Part shown: piece after piece, positions 47,701 to 59,654 of the stretch
Layout: each line of letters starts with the position of its first letter
Numbering within the stretch: the stretch's first letter is position 1
NCBI RefSeq assembly: GCF_003576645.1
Contig: NC_044920.1
Location: 2,915,356-2,979,355, forward strand
Length of the DNA stretch: 64,000 nucleotides
Origin: Ipomoea triloba
Lineage: Eukaryota; Streptophyta; Magnoliopsida; Solanales; Convolvulaceae
Direction of reading: 5' to 3'
Made by a program: the position numbers and the translations under genes
Notes under the pieces: model-generated
What the model was told of the DNA's origin: nothing
The model's database searches: none
The model's input: only the letters and a program-made list of their open reading frames with translations

Positions 47701-48301
47701 GGAGGGGTGTTTTGGTAATTTCACAGGTGCCCGTCTCCATTTCTATTTGAACTCCTCTCCCCCCTCCTCCTCCTCTTCATCCTCTGGGAGTTGAAGAAAA
47801 TCAGAAATTTTCTCCCATTTCTTCTCACCCCTCTGGATCATTCAATTTTCATTTTTATAATTTTTTTTTGTTCCTCTGCTGCGGTAATTCAATGCTTCCT
47901 TTGATTTTAATTGGGTTTGCATGTCGAAAATTTTTGTTACGGGGGGTGGGGGGTGAAATTCTGCTAATTTGATTCTGTTTCCTCTTGAATTAGGGTTTTC
48001 TACGGCCTAATGTTTCGATTTTTTTCATGCCTACAGAAAATTTCGCTACTTTGAATTCGATTGATTGAGCCAATTTTTGCATCCGAAGGAACTTTTTTGT
48101 TTCCCAGTTGTTGTTCGTTTGGAATTGGAATTTTTGGAGATATATTGGATTCGTGATTTCGTGCAGTTTTTTTTTTTTTTTGGAGAAATAAGGGTTTGTT
48201 TTTTGGTTTGGTTTAAATTTCGTGGAAAAAAATGGCGAATTGACGCCCAAAAGTGAGAGAGAGAGAAACGAAGAGAAGATTTTGGTGGTGCTGGTTTTGC
48301 A
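47700..48301 (+). promoter_or_regulatory. promoter and 5' leader of the DUF506 gene
   Basis: A CT-rich stretch (47752-47785) of the kind seen at plant transcription starts is followed by a long leader up to the ATG at 48302, with GAGAGAGAGAAACGAAGAG just before it. The 177-residue minus-strand frame (47990-48523) is antisense to the leader and exon 1. Confidence 0.4.
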
Positions 48302-50110
48302 ATGGACTGTAGGGTGTGCGCTTCGTCCGGGGACGCGTGGTTGAGACTGGGCGGTCACGGGGGTGGCGATGTCGGAGGTCCGGGACCGGTGGGGGATGCG
48401 TTCAGCCACGAAAGCGATAGTGATTTGGCGGCGATGGTGAGGGATTTTCTGGAGAATGGAAGCATCGGTACAGATTCGAGGAGTAGCAGCGATAGCGATT
48501 CCAGTTTCTCCGATCTTCCTCACCTCGCCGACAAATTATCCGTAAGTAACTTATCTATCTTTATCCCATCCTTTTGTGAATTGAAATTTTCATTTTTTAT
48601 GTTCTTTAGTTCTTTCCTAAAATAATTTTTATTGTGATGCCAATATATTCATATTCAAATCAATTGTTGTGTAGCTTATTGATTTTATGCTTAAGATTTT
48701 GAGTCTTTTGGTTGATTGCTTTTTGTATTTGACTTGAATTTTCTGCCACTTCATCATGTGGATATACATATAGTGCAACATTTTTCTGCCCCTCCATAGG
48801 ATTCAAGAAAGGAAGCTGAAATGATCCAATTCTACTCATTTTCTAGAAAATGATCTAAACATACCAAGACAGTTTTCTGAACTGCAACCAAACACGGGAA
48901 ATGAAAATGTTTTCTGGAAATGACTCATTTTCGGGAAAATATTTTTAGGAAGTCATTTTCCAGGTTTCCAATCACACCCTTGGGAGAATGAAACTGAGAA
49001 AACTCAAAGCTGCTTCTTTTTCCATGTTACAGTTCATGGGATTGGAGGATTTGGAGGTTAACCTGAATTTGGTGTTTTGGATTTTAGACTTTGTAATCTT
49101 TAGTGTTGTATGATTATAGGTTTATTTTCATTTAGGTAAGACATAGTAGGAGTTACGAAATTCGTTTTGCAAGGGTAGTATTTTTCTTTCCCTGATTTAC
49201 TTCTTGTTTAAAAGAACCAAAATGCTCCATTTCATTGCCTGATTCTTCGTCCGTGTGCAGTATATCAAGTTGGCCGTGGATCAATACGAGAGTGACCTGC
49301 TCTCGCTGGTGAGTTCACTTTTGATATCCATAAATGACACCGACCTCCACGCTGTCAAATCGGGCCCTTGCAAGGCTAGCTGCATCAAATATTCTCTTGT
49401 GAAGCTCTTGAGGCTTTTGGGTTATGATGCTGGTGTTTGTTCTTCGAAGTGGCAGGGCAATGGCAAGGTTCCTGCAGGTATACTTCCTTACAACTCTCTC
49501 GTCTATGTCAATGAAACTGCTTCCAACTTTGATTAGTTTGCGACCGTCTGTCTAAATTGGAATAGAATTTTTGCTCGGTATCTGGATTTACTTCTAGACT
49601 AACTGGCTTTCGTTATAACCAGGGGATTATGAATACGTGGACGTGATTAAATATGATGATGCTGGTGGCTCTGAACGTGTGATAATTGATATCAACTTTC
49701 ACAGCCACTTTGAAATCGCTAGAGCGGTTCAATCCTATGACAGAATACTGAACTCTCTCCCCGTTGTGTACGTGGGCTATATAACGAGACTGAAACAGTT
49801 CCTCGAAGTCATGGTGGAAGCTGCTAAATCATCCCTGAAGCAGAACTCAATGCCTCTCCCTCCCTGGAGATCGTACGCTTACCTTCAAGCAAAGTGGGGG
49901 TCTCCCTATAAACGAAAATTCTATCCCGACCACCCAAACATCAGCCAGACAGCCGGCATCCATCACCATGTGCAATGCCTTTTGCACTTGAAGCAGCTGA
50001 AATCTGCACTTCAGTCCGAGATCGATTTAAAGCGAGTGTTCAGGCCGATCAACAGTGACAACCGGATGATGAATCTCGAGAGGTCGAGGCATCCCTTCCG
50101 GGCTCTCTGA
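48302..50110 (+). CDS. DUF506 (PDDEXK-like) family protein
   Basis: Three exons (48302-48541, 49261-49477, 49623-50110) with GT/AG borders and matching phases give 314 residues and a TGA stop. The N-terminus is Gly- and Ser/Asp-rich (FSHESDSDLAAMVRDFLENG, then a Ser/Asp tract), as in this family. The core contains GPCKASCIKYSLVKLLRLLG, VCSSKWQG, YEYVDVIKY, RVIIDINFHSHFEIARA, LNSLPVVYVG and WRSYAYLQAKWGSPYKRK, the conserved DUF506 blocks. The fold is predicted to resemble PDDEXK nucleases. The family's biochemical role is not well settled, so none is assigned here. Intron 1 (about 720 bp) contains a GGAAAATG/CATTTTCC-rich MITE-like segment (48800-48990). No damage seen. Confidence 0.9.
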
Positions 50111-50280
50111 GACGCAGCATCCATGGAAGAAGTATCAGTATTACTGGTTGGGAACCTTGCTGCTGCTATCAGAACACGACAACAACAATTTTGGTTTATG
50201 ATGTGGGATTCTTTTTTTGTAGTCCCATATCACGTTGAGTTTTCATACCACAATTTTTGCTATAGTTTTCCACTTTTACT

Positions 50281-50410
50281 ATTTTTTTTGGGGGGGTTTT
50301 TTTTTTTTTTTTTTTTTCCTGTGTGAGAGTTCTTATACAGAGCAGTATAAAAAAAAAGTTGTACGAAGTAATACCATTCCAAACGATGTTGTTCTTTCAA
50401 TAAATGAAAC
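50281..50410 (+). other. 3' UTR with polyadenylation signal
   Basis: AATAAA at 50399-50404, about 290 bases after the DUF506 stop. A G run followed by a long T run lies at 50290-50318. Confidence 0.5.
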
Positions 50411-51300
50411 ATAATAATATAAAATTGTACCAAGTAAAATTCATTCTTTATTTTTAATGATATTTTACTGTTGTGTGTAGGCCGGGTCGATCAAATTCAG
50501 TCCCTACTCGATCTGAGACGTGACGACATGACGTTGTGGCTTATGGTTAAATGAAAGTACTCTGTGGTTAAGCGATGAGATCCAACATTTACGTTCATAT
50601 TATATGTATTATTATAACAAATATCAATTCTATAATAAAGGGATAAGGGCAAAACACAGGCCATCTTTTATTATTGTTATAATTTTTTATTTAATTAATT
50701 GTTTGTATATATAGTATTTAAAATTTGATTCTCAATATTTTATTTCGTTATTTAAATTAATTTTGTTTAAAATTAAAATTTGAAATTATTAATTATAGAG
50801 AAGTGGATAGAATAATAGATGATGTGCTGAAGATGAGTCCACAAAAAAGATAGGAAAAGGGAGAAAGATTGGAGAGAAGATATGAGAGAAGATTAGATAG
50901 TGATGTAGATGAGATGAATTCACAAAATTGAAAGATAGTGGGAAAATGAGTGTGAATGCCCTATAAACAAGAGAGGAGATTGAAAATAATGTACTTTTAG
51001 TATATTAAAAATATATATTGTATTAATGGTTCACAAAATAATTTGCTCCTCCCATAATCATCGCTTTAAATTTTGGATTCTCTTTTTATTTATTTATTTA
51101 TTTATTTTTATTTTTTATAAATAAATTAATGGAACCCTTTAAATCTTTAATAATGGATGGAGTGCCAGAACGAACCCCACTAACAAACCCTTCTTGCGGG
51201 TGCGGCCCAAAATGGAATTAGAATCAATCATGAATTCATGATCATGTTGATTTGTATCAATATTCCAATACAATCTTATATGTTTTTTTTTTGAGTTTGG
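50411..51300. other. AT-rich spacer
   Basis: No gene recognised. The stretch at 50800-50960 is purine-rich (GGAGAGAAGATATGAGAGAA). Confidence 0.5.
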
Positions 51301-51309
51301 ATTATATTC

Positions 51310-52075
51310 CAACACTGTTGTAAAAATCGGTCAAGGCGTTAGGTGCCCCTAGACCGTTCCGTTTTCACTATTAGGCGAAAAAAAATCGGTAGGCGGCCAA
51401 ATCGGCCTAGTCAGTCAATTCGACTGATTTCGGCCAACTCGTCCGAGTCGGTCGATTTTGATCGAGTTATTTCGATTTTGACCAGTCGTTGGAGTTTAAA
51501 CTTTAAATCTTTAATTTCTTTTATTAGTTAATCGAATTTATTCATTGATTTTATAATCCAATTTATTAATTACTCCATAATAATTATTCATTTATTTGAT
51601 TTATTTCATACTTCATTAATTAATACGTAGTAATCAGTATTACCAGATCCTTTTACACACTAGTAGTATACAATTCACAAATGATTCATAAAGATGCATA
51701 AATAAAATATGAACCCAAATTTTATTAGTCAAAGCTGAAATAGATACCGTCATGCGAGATGCATAATGATTCATTATTATTTTTTTTTTGATAGTTTGCT
51801 ACTTTGAATCTATGGTTGATTGAAGAATTTGAGTATTTCATATTTGTATATTTTTAGTTTTTAATATTGCTATGATGTTATGTCTTATGAATTATCATTA
51901 TTTCATTTGTTAGGATGTGCTATTTGATTAAATATTGAAAATAGTCTCATTAAAATTGTCAAACTGCAAGTCTGTTATTGTTTTTTTGTACCCTCATAGC
52001 GCTACCTAGATTCTGCCTAAGCGCTAGATAGGCGCTACTTGGACGCTCGATTAGCGCCTACTAAAACCATATATA
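51310..52075. mobile_element. hAT-type element of the GGCGCTAGGCG family
   Basis: The left CACTGTTGTAAAAATCGGTC and right AGCGCCTACTAAAACCATA ends resemble the tips of the element at 52558-52789. Both ends are rich in TAGGCG/CGCCTA motifs. The target duplication is not clear. Confidence 0.5.
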
Positions 52076-52557
52076 TATTGTGGCCTTCTTCAAATCTAAA
52101 GGTCGTTGCCTTATTTGAATGAGGAAGGTCACCACCACTTCACCTTCCTCATATTCGAGGAAGGCATATTTTAGAAAGTTGTGGCGAACATGACAACGGC
52201 GTTGAGGTGGCGATGCATTAAGAAAATGAGATTTTTAATATGAGTATTGATGCATCAAAATAACTAATTAAGGTACTTAATTGAAATATTTTAAAGTTTG
52301 AGGGGTTAATTACTTTTTATTCAAAAGTGAAAATGTAACACCCTCAAATTTCTAATACAATAATCCATTATTAAAAGGGAAATAACCATAATACTTAATT
52401 CTTAAAAAGGATTCAAAACAGCGGAAGCTAGAACATTAGCATATCTCGGGGTGTGATCACGTCATGACTAGGCCCACCTAAAGCCTAACTGCTAAGGCAA
52501 CTACAACAATCCATCCATCCATAGTTCAAAAGTCAAGAGCGAGACTAAACTCAAAAA

Positions 52558-52607
52558 CATAGTTGCAGTAGGCGCTAGACGCTAGTCTGTCGTCAGACTA
52601 GATAACG

Positions 52608-52657
<50 letters not shown>

Positions 52658-52789
52658 AATTAACAAGACTGACTCGCTCGAGTTAGCTCGGCTAACTCTG
52701 TCAAGTTGGGCGAATTAACTCAGCCAAATTCGGCCTAGTCGGCCGAGTTAGGCGCTAGGCGACCTAGGCGAGGGATTTTTGCAATAGTG
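52558..52789. mobile_element. hAT-type MITE, 232 bp
   Basis: Exact 8-bp duplication CTCAAAAA (52550-52557 and 52790-52797). The tips are CATAGTTGCAGTAGGCG and (reverse complement) CACTATTGCAAAAATCC. A (TA)n run is at 52612-52650, with GGCCGAGTTAGGCGCTAGGCG-type subterminal sequence. Nested in the probable solo LTR. Confidence 0.8.
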
Positions 52790-52964
52790 CTCAAAAATAC
52801 AAACTTAACTCATAGTCCACAACAACTAGGTCACTAGGTCCATACAAAGTTAAAGAGTAAAAACTAAGACAACGCATCAACTCGACGCTCTCGAACGTCT
52901 ACTCCAAACCAGAAAATTGAGTTGAACGCTAGCGAATAATGCTAGCGAATAATGGTCAACTAGG

Positions 52965-53120
52965 ATTACATGCTAGGTGCCCCAAGGCCGAGGCGAATTG
53001 CTCCCTAAGCGACCGCCTAGTGCCTAACTTGGCCGAGTTAATTTTGTTTTTATAGGTCATTGCCTAAGCGCTAGGCGCTAGTCTACCGCTCGACTATCAT
53101 CTAGCGCCTACTGCAACTAT
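52965..53120. mobile_element. third GGCGCTAGGCG-family MITE, partial left end
   Basis: The right end CCTACTGCAACTATG is the exact reverse complement of the tip at 52558. The interior has TAAGCGCTAGGCGCTAGTC. The left end is degraded. Confidence 0.55.
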
Positions 53121-55163
53121 GATGCTAAGCAAAACCCCACTTCACCATGCAAAACATATACTTATATAGTTTTCAAAAAGTTTTAGTGATTAAAAGAGAC
53201 TTTGACACATAAGTACCTGTTATACATACCATAGACTCCAATGAGAGATTCTGAATTGAGATATGAATACATAGCAAAGACAATAATGAGTAGTCAAAGG
53301 TAACTCACACAATAAATAATTTTGGAACAAGACTCAAACTTATAGAAGGTACCTGAAAGGATTAGCAACTCAACTAGAATAATATCAAATCATAGCGTAA
53401 GTATAAACACAGTCAAGTGTAAGAAGAATATGCCACACAATTATAACAATAGATTTTCCAAGTCATATCATATCGTATAAGTGATCAAAATCCTTTCTCA
53501 AAATCGATATATCATGATAGTATATAAGGGGAGATATCTATATCAAATCAAATATATCAATAAAGGCACATGTGTGGAGAAGTCAAGTTTCAGTGATCAA
53601 TCCAATATCAATCCAATCTCAACAGTCAATCTCAATATCAATCTCAACATCAATTGGAATAGCCATACCAGTATCAATACTTGTAAGAAACAGATCTAAA
53701 ACCTTAAGTGTGCACAACCTCTATTGGGATTCCATGCCCAACGGATAGTTACTAGCTCTAGCAACCAGGATATATTTCTACCAGGTTACTCGCAAATAAT
53801 CAGATGGAGCCGGAGCTCAATCAATATCAAACCAATCCAATAGAATCACAACTCAACCTCCAACACCGGCCAAACATCAAGATATCCTCCAAATCAATTT
53901 ATTTCAAGGCATATTCTTCAAAGCATTTAAAATATATAGTATCCAACATATATAGCTATGAGACATCCCGAATAGATTATTCATAACTCAAAATACAAGA
54001 TATCAGGGTGTAAGACCTTTCCAAAATATTCGTATATTTACAGAATGGTTTTCCAAATCTTTCAGGTAAGTATAGACTAATTGATAGTTAAAATAGGGTA
54101 GGGGTTTAAAGAATATAGATTATATGTATTTAAAATAGGGTTTTGGTTAAAGAAAACATCATTCACTTACAGAGAATACCAACTCATAGTATTTTATATC
54201 AAATCATATTCAAGGCGGATTACACACTAGAATACGATGAAAATTTCAAAATTGGAAAGAAATAGAACATCAACATAACCAATGGTCCTGAGTGGCGGGC
54301 TAGGGTGGCCCGACACCCAATATCGAACGAAGACAGCGGCAGAGAGTAATAGGCACACCTTGCCCGCCATCCCTCGCCTTTCACAACTGAGAAGTCTGGG
54401 CCACGGGTCTCCTAGACCCTTTGCTCAGTCCCACAAGAGCAAACCAACAACAGCAGCAGAACATATTACTAGCACAACATAGGAATTTCCAGAATCAAAC
54501 AACCCTTCCATCATTTACATTTTCAAGCCAAAAATCCATTTCCTTCATCAATATTTCAAAGGTACTAGTATAGATATTTTTACGATACAAGATAACACCG
54601 AATAAATCATATTTCATAGATTTTGCAACAAAAAATGTGCTTAGGAGCAAGAAAAGATATACAGTAGCATAGACATTGAGAAGGTGTATTTTAGTAGATA
54701 TGGGTTTACCTTTTCAAGCTAGCAAATTCAAGAGAAATCTTCCTAGAAGCTCATCCTAGCATCTCATCACCATATATCTTGATCATCTACAACCCAATAA
54801 CCCACCAAGAAGAAGAAATATCTTAAATATCATAAAATAAGAAAGAGAATGGAAATAGGAGAAGGTTCTTACCATAGATTCCTTCTAGCTTAGCAATGTT
54901 AGAAGATGAATCTTGTAGTGAAATAGTGAAGATGAAATGAAGACTAATGAGGAATGTGTGGGTATATGTCGTGTAGGAGCAGGGGAGGGAAGAGAGAGAA
55001 AATAATTAAAATACTTCATAAGGAATAATTTTGGGTTAAATTTTTACGGGTGTTACAAGAAGGGCTTATTTAATTTTTCTAAAACAAAGTAACCTCATGT
55101 TTACATAATTTTATTTTCTTCATATTGCACAATTATTGCAATGGAAAAAAATTAGATTAAAAA

Positions 55164-55292
55164 AATTAGCCAAAGGTTTTGTGGTCAAGCGGCTGTCCTT
55201 CCCAAGTGAGAGGTCATAGGTTCAATTCCTGGTGGGGGTATTGGCTCGTACTGCTTGTGTTTATATTGTAATAGAGTCAATAGTATTTAAGA
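55164..55292 (+). mobile_element. tRNA-derived SINE (family 1)
   Basis: A box GTGGTCAAGCGG (55181-55192), B box GGTTCAATTCC (55219-55229), then TATATTGTAATAGAGTCAAT and AGTATTTAAGAAAA at the 3' end, matching 45215-45362. Confidence 0.75.
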
Positions 55293-55299
55293 AAAATCA

Positions 55300-56220
55300 C
55301 AAATTGAACTTTTCTTTCCAAGTAATCATATTTTTTCCATAATCTCTACAAATCTATGGAAGCCTAATTGTCTAAGATTACTTATTTTTAATGAACTACA
55401 AATTTTAAATATTTTCCTAATATTTGTTTATCCGATTTTCATTTTCATGTCTGTATTAAGGGAAGAAAAAAAAAACATAGGTTTCTTGAATCTCAATAGG
55501 ATTACATCCACAAAACTATGTACAAATCAAATTTTGGAGAAATTTGAAATCTTGAATCTATTTTTTTTTTGGGATGGTGTTAATATCAAGTGCATTGAGT
55601 TTGTTGTTAATTCATCTAAAAAAGGGAACGAGAATATGGATTGTGGTTACGGATTTTTTATCTATAAATTTTCAAGGGTTGTATAATAGGTTAGATTTAC
55701 ATTATCACCTTTTATTCGGAGGTTATTGTAATTTGTAAAGTATTTTATTAAATCTTGAATTTCATAAGAGAATTATGAGTTATTGAATAGTAGAAAACTC
55801 AACCCTTGTAACAAGGATTACTATTGCATAAAATGTAGTTTTCTAGTTCTTACTCTTCATTCTCCATTCTCTAATTCCCAAATTGAAAAAATAAACAAAT
55901 AAATATACTTTTAGTTTTCTTTTCTCTTATTTGTTATTTCTTTTAGAAAAAAGTTTATCCATTAATAAATAAACCCTTTATTACCTTTCAAATCATGATG
56001 ATGAAAAATCAATCATTATATTGTCCTAACATGCTTTCAAATAACATACCTATAGGGTATAGCTCAGATAAAATGACACGAATTTCTTTAAGAGTGTTTT
56101 TCCACCTAACATAAATATAATTGGTCTATTTGTGTAGATTGTAATGTACTCTTGCTTCAGAAACATGTGGTAAAAAAGAAGGAAAAAAAAAACATGCTTC
56201 AAACAACATGAATCTCCTCT
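55300..56220. other. AT-rich spacer
   Basis: No gene recognised. An 79-residue open frame at 55447-55686 has no domain. Confidence 0.5.
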
Positions 56221-56225
56221 TCCTA

Positions 56226-56885
56226 TGGCTATGTTTGGCAGAGCTTATTTAGGAGCTTATAGCTTATTTTAAGCTACTAATAAGCTATAAGCTCTGTTTG
56301 GTAATGTTCTCAAAATAAGCTAGTAGCTTAAAATAAGAGCTTATTTTGAAACGCTACTTGGGGTAGCTTTTCAAAAATAAGTTAGTAGCTTTTTAACTTT
56401 TTTCCATCTTTATCCTTATTATTTTAAATAAATGACATCCTTTACCCCTCCTCTCAATTAAAACCATTTTGACATTTTCTTTTCATTATGTTTGGTAGTA
56501 ATTTCAGTTTGACATTTATGTTTGAACATTAATTTTTGTATGAACTAAACTTATGAATTATAAACATTTTTTTTTTACTTTATATATTTTCAAATATATG
56601 TTCTTACTTTATATTTTATTTAAATATATTGATTTCATTATTTTATATTTTAATATATAAACAAACCTATTTAAATTTAAAATTATTTAAATTGTATGAA
56701 GATGTCCTTTTTAGTCTTTTTACATTCATCAGCTTATCAAAAAGTTAATTTTACCAAACACTTTTAAGCATAATAGCTAGCTTAACAGCTCTTAAGATTT
56801 CAGCTTCGAACTTATAGCTTTTCAGTTTTCAGCTACTTTTCAGCTTTCAGCTACCTTTTCAGCTAGATTTGCCAAACATAGCCCT
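56226..56885. mobile_element. hAT-type MITE with GCTATGTTTGGC ends
   Basis: GGCTATGTTTGGCAGAGCTT at the left and the inverse CCAAACATAGCC at the right form terminal inverted repeats. The subterminal regions are full of AGCTTATT/AAGCTA motifs in both orientations. No coding capacity. Confidence 0.65.
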
Positions 56886-56889
56886 TTAG

Positions 56890-57400
56890 TAAGTAGCAAG
56901 CTTTTATTTGTTGATAAATGAATGTATCATATCTCAATCTTTTTTTCTTTTTTTTTTTTGATGACAGAAATTCACAATCATTATTTAATGGTGTGTATTG
57001 AGTAAGTCTCACTCATGTGTAATAACCCGTAAACCTATTTAGCATTTGTAAGGCCCCAAGGTGGTGATTCAATTTTTTTTTTTTTGTTATTTTAATATAT
57101 TCTTAATCCTTAATTAATAATAAACGGCGTTACTAAATTTGTGAAATTGGAAGGTACAATATATTTATAAAATATGCCCTTTACAAAAATGTAAAACGTA
57201 TGGTAGAAGGCCAATTATGAATGTCTAAAGTTGCTAATTGAAAATAATGATAATAATAATTATGATTGTCTAAAGGTGATTTTTTTTCCTCACAACGGTT
57301 GAAACTTTTATAAAGAAATATAAATAAAATATAATTCTTTCAAAACTTTCTAAAGAAAGGTTTAAAATAACAAAACAAAACAAACAAACTAAAGTTTACT
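56890..57400. other. AT-rich spacer
   Basis: No gene or clear repeat recognised. Confidence 0.5.
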
Positions 57401-57414
57401 TGTTTTGCCAATGA

Positions 57415-57550
57415 CTTTTTGGTTTAGTGACACGAAGTGACTTTTCTATGTAGAAAGTCATGAGTTCGAGATTTAGTGGGAACGATATCCACTTTTTGTA
57501 CTTCAATAGGAACATATATTACTTCGTCAGTAGTTTTAAAAAAAAAATTA
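57415..57550 (+). mobile_element. tRNA-derived SINE (family 2)
   Basis: A-box-like TGGTTTAGTGAC (57420-57431), B-box-like GAGTTCGAGATTT (57462-57474) and a terminal A run (57537-57548). Its head also occurs at about 12203. Confidence 0.55.
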
Positions 57551-57845
57551 ACTTAAAAAATACTGAAAGATATATAAAATTATTATAAAAAGATTCCTCC
57601 CTTGCAATGAAGGTTTAGAATGCAAGGATAATAAAGTAAGCTTAGCTTGAGACAAGAATAAAAGATGTTTTGGGAGAACTACTAAAGCAAATTGAATGTT
57701 ACGACCGAAGCAAAATTACAAAAAATAGCATTCGAACAATTAGAACTTTAAGTTTTTTTTTTTTCCTTTTATTATTATTATTATTATTATTTTTTGAGAA
57801 AAAGAACTTTAAGTTTTTAAAGGGAAAAATTAACATTTTTGTGAT

Positions 57846-57995
57846 TTTTTTAGTACTATTGATTCTGTTACAATGTAGTATTTGTTCATAGTTACTTTTT
57901 CAACCAAATGAAGCACAAAGAGTCGATATCGCCTCCACTGAGGCTCAAATCCACCCCTCCCATGGGTAGGTGCAACCGGGTTTGGCACATTTTTG
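57846..57995 (-). mobile_element. tRNA-derived SINE (family 1), 5' end weak
   Basis: On the minus strand, GGATTTGAGCCTC (57940-57952) is the B box, followed by the family CAGTGGAGGC segment and TACATTGTAACAGAATCAAT at the tail. The A box is degraded. Confidence 0.65.
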
Positions 57996-57999
57996 TGAC

Positions 58000-58446
58000 T
58001 TTGGAAATTAATTTCACACCACCATTGACAATACAATAATTAGATGTGGTAATTTTGCAAAGTCCACGCTATAGTGTTGCAAAGTGCATTTTTACATGAA
58101 CTTTAAAGTGTTTTCTTTTTGTTAGATCACAAGGTGTTATAAGTAGGCCGTAATTATAAGAGACACATTTAAATTCCGTACTATACTGAGACTAATCTTC
58201 TCTGCACTGAGTTGACTCATATAAGTGGAAAAGTGCTGGTAATATTACTTTAAAGTGTATTTTGTAACATTATAGGTGGACTTTGCAATACTACATATTG
58301 CACTTTCACATAACATTTGGATGCATTCTATAGTTTAATGTTCAAGTTATTTATTAAAATTAAAAAGTAATAGCATTTGTTTGAATTTCTTGATTTATAA
58401 CCATTAGATATGGTTAGCTTGATGATTGAGATCAATGTTTAGTTTT
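58000..58446. other. AT-rich spacer
   Basis: AAAGTGCATTTTTACATGAA and related AAAGTGTATTTTGT units occur at 58081-58270. No gene recognised. Confidence 0.5.
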
Positions 58447-58454
58447 CTCATAAG

Positions 58455-58636
58455 TAGTACGGTCAAAAGCGGGTCGGTTCGTCCCCGCCGCAAGCCTAAA
58501 TTTCTAGGCTGGCCTACAGCCTGTGCGAGTCACGGGCCTTACTGGGTCAAACCCGTTAGACCCGCTGTTTCGCGAGCCAAATTTTTTGTAGCCCAAATCT
58601 GTCCCACTGCGGCTTCGACCCACTTTGACAACTCTA
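58455..58636. mobile_element. hAT-type MITE, 182 bp
   Basis: Exact 8-bp duplication CTCATAAG (58447-58454 and 58637-58644). The tips are TAGTACGGTCAAAAGCGGGT and (reverse complement) TAGAGTTGTCAAAGTGGGTC. The GC-rich interior contains GGGCC/GGCCC motifs. Confidence 0.85.
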
Positions 58637-59312
58637 CTCATAAGTATGATTTTAGATTAATTACATTATATTCTATGTGATTAATTACCAAATATGAACA
58701 CATGCATCTATCTAATTGGAATACCCAAAAAAATTATTGTTAAAAATAGAAGTAATAGGACAAATTAGGTAACTAAGGGCCCGTTTGGTTCGCGGAAAAT
58801 ATTTGAAGAGAAGTGAAAGTGAAATTCCATAGAAAAGTAGTTACCAAGAAGATAGATTTTATTATTTGGTTGGTGGAAAAGAAGTTACTGGGAATATTGA
58901 TTCCACTGTTTGGATGGATTTAGATTTATAAGGAATAATATGTAAAAGGACATATATGCGCCCACTACTATGCTTTGAACTTGCTATTTATATGTATGTA
59001 ATGAAGAGAGATATACAAGGGTAATATAGTCCTACAACCTCCCTTTTTGTTCCCAAGTGCATTGGAAAATAAAATACCTAACATCACCTCAGAATTTGTT
59101 TTCCTCATTTTGGAGGAACTCACTTCCCATTGGAAACGAAGTTCCAATGAACCAAACGTAGGAAGTGGCCATTTTCCATGGTTTGGAGGAAAACATTTTC
59201 CTTGGAAGTGTTTTTCCTCCCAACCAAACATGCCCTTATGTTTAATAGATAAAAACATGTGAACAATTTTGTGCCGATTAGCGCAAAAGCGTGTAATGAG
59301 AAGCAGCGCACT
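58618..59312. repeat. tandem duplicated segment, unit A
   Basis: Carries the same order of sequence as unit B (59313-63660): ACTTTGACAACTCTACTCA, TTAGATTAATTACATTATAT, ATGAACACATGCATCTATCT, TTGTTAAAAATAGAAGTAAT, GGACAAATTAGG, then GATTAGCGCAAAAGCGTGTA and AGAAGCAGCGCACTTT. Interrupted by the MITE at 58773-59237. Confidence 0.85.
58773..59237. mobile_element. MITE with GGGCCCGTTTGGT ends
   Basis: TAAGGGCCCGTTTGGTTCG and (reverse complement) TAAGGGCATGTTTGGTTGGG are inverted tips. The subterminal GGAAAA/TTTTCC motifs are symmetrical. It is absent from the same place in unit B (after 63580), which shows the empty site. Probably Harbinger/Tourist or hAT type. Confidence 0.75.
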
Positions 59313-59654
59313 TTGACAACACTACTCAGTACAATTTTAGATTAATTACATTATATTCTACGTGATTAATTACCAAGCTTACAAAAAAATTACCAAGCTT
59401 ACAAAAAGTGATTAATTACCAAAAATGAACACATGCATCTATCTAACTGGAATACGCAGAAAAATTATTGTTAAAAATAGAAGTAATAGTATTAGGACTC
59501 TCTGAGTTTGAGTCACGTTAGGACTAGCTATTCTACTCTACCTGAGACTCCCCTTGTATATATATCTCCTATTCCTCATCATTGTAATCGTTTAATTGAA
59601 TCAATACAATATTCAGTTCTCATCTGGTATCAGCTAGCCTAGGTTTATTTTCCA

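Larger units (their letters stand above)
52336..55050 (-). mobile_element. probable solo LTR of a Ty3/gypsy element, 2.7 kb
   Basis: On the minus strand it begins TGTAACACCC and ends GGGTGTTACA. It has a leader-like part with exon/intron-like borders near its start and the segment GTCATGACGTGATCACACCC near its end, all seen in plant gypsy LTRs. No internal protein domains and no second LTR are in the window. The flanking bases do not show a matching 5-bp duplication. MITEs at 52558-52789 and about 52965-53120 are nested in it. The short open frames inside are not genes. Confidence 0.5.

Noticed and set aside
47990..48523. 177-residue minus-strand frame
   Set aside because: Antisense to the leader and first exon of the DUF506 gene; no domain.
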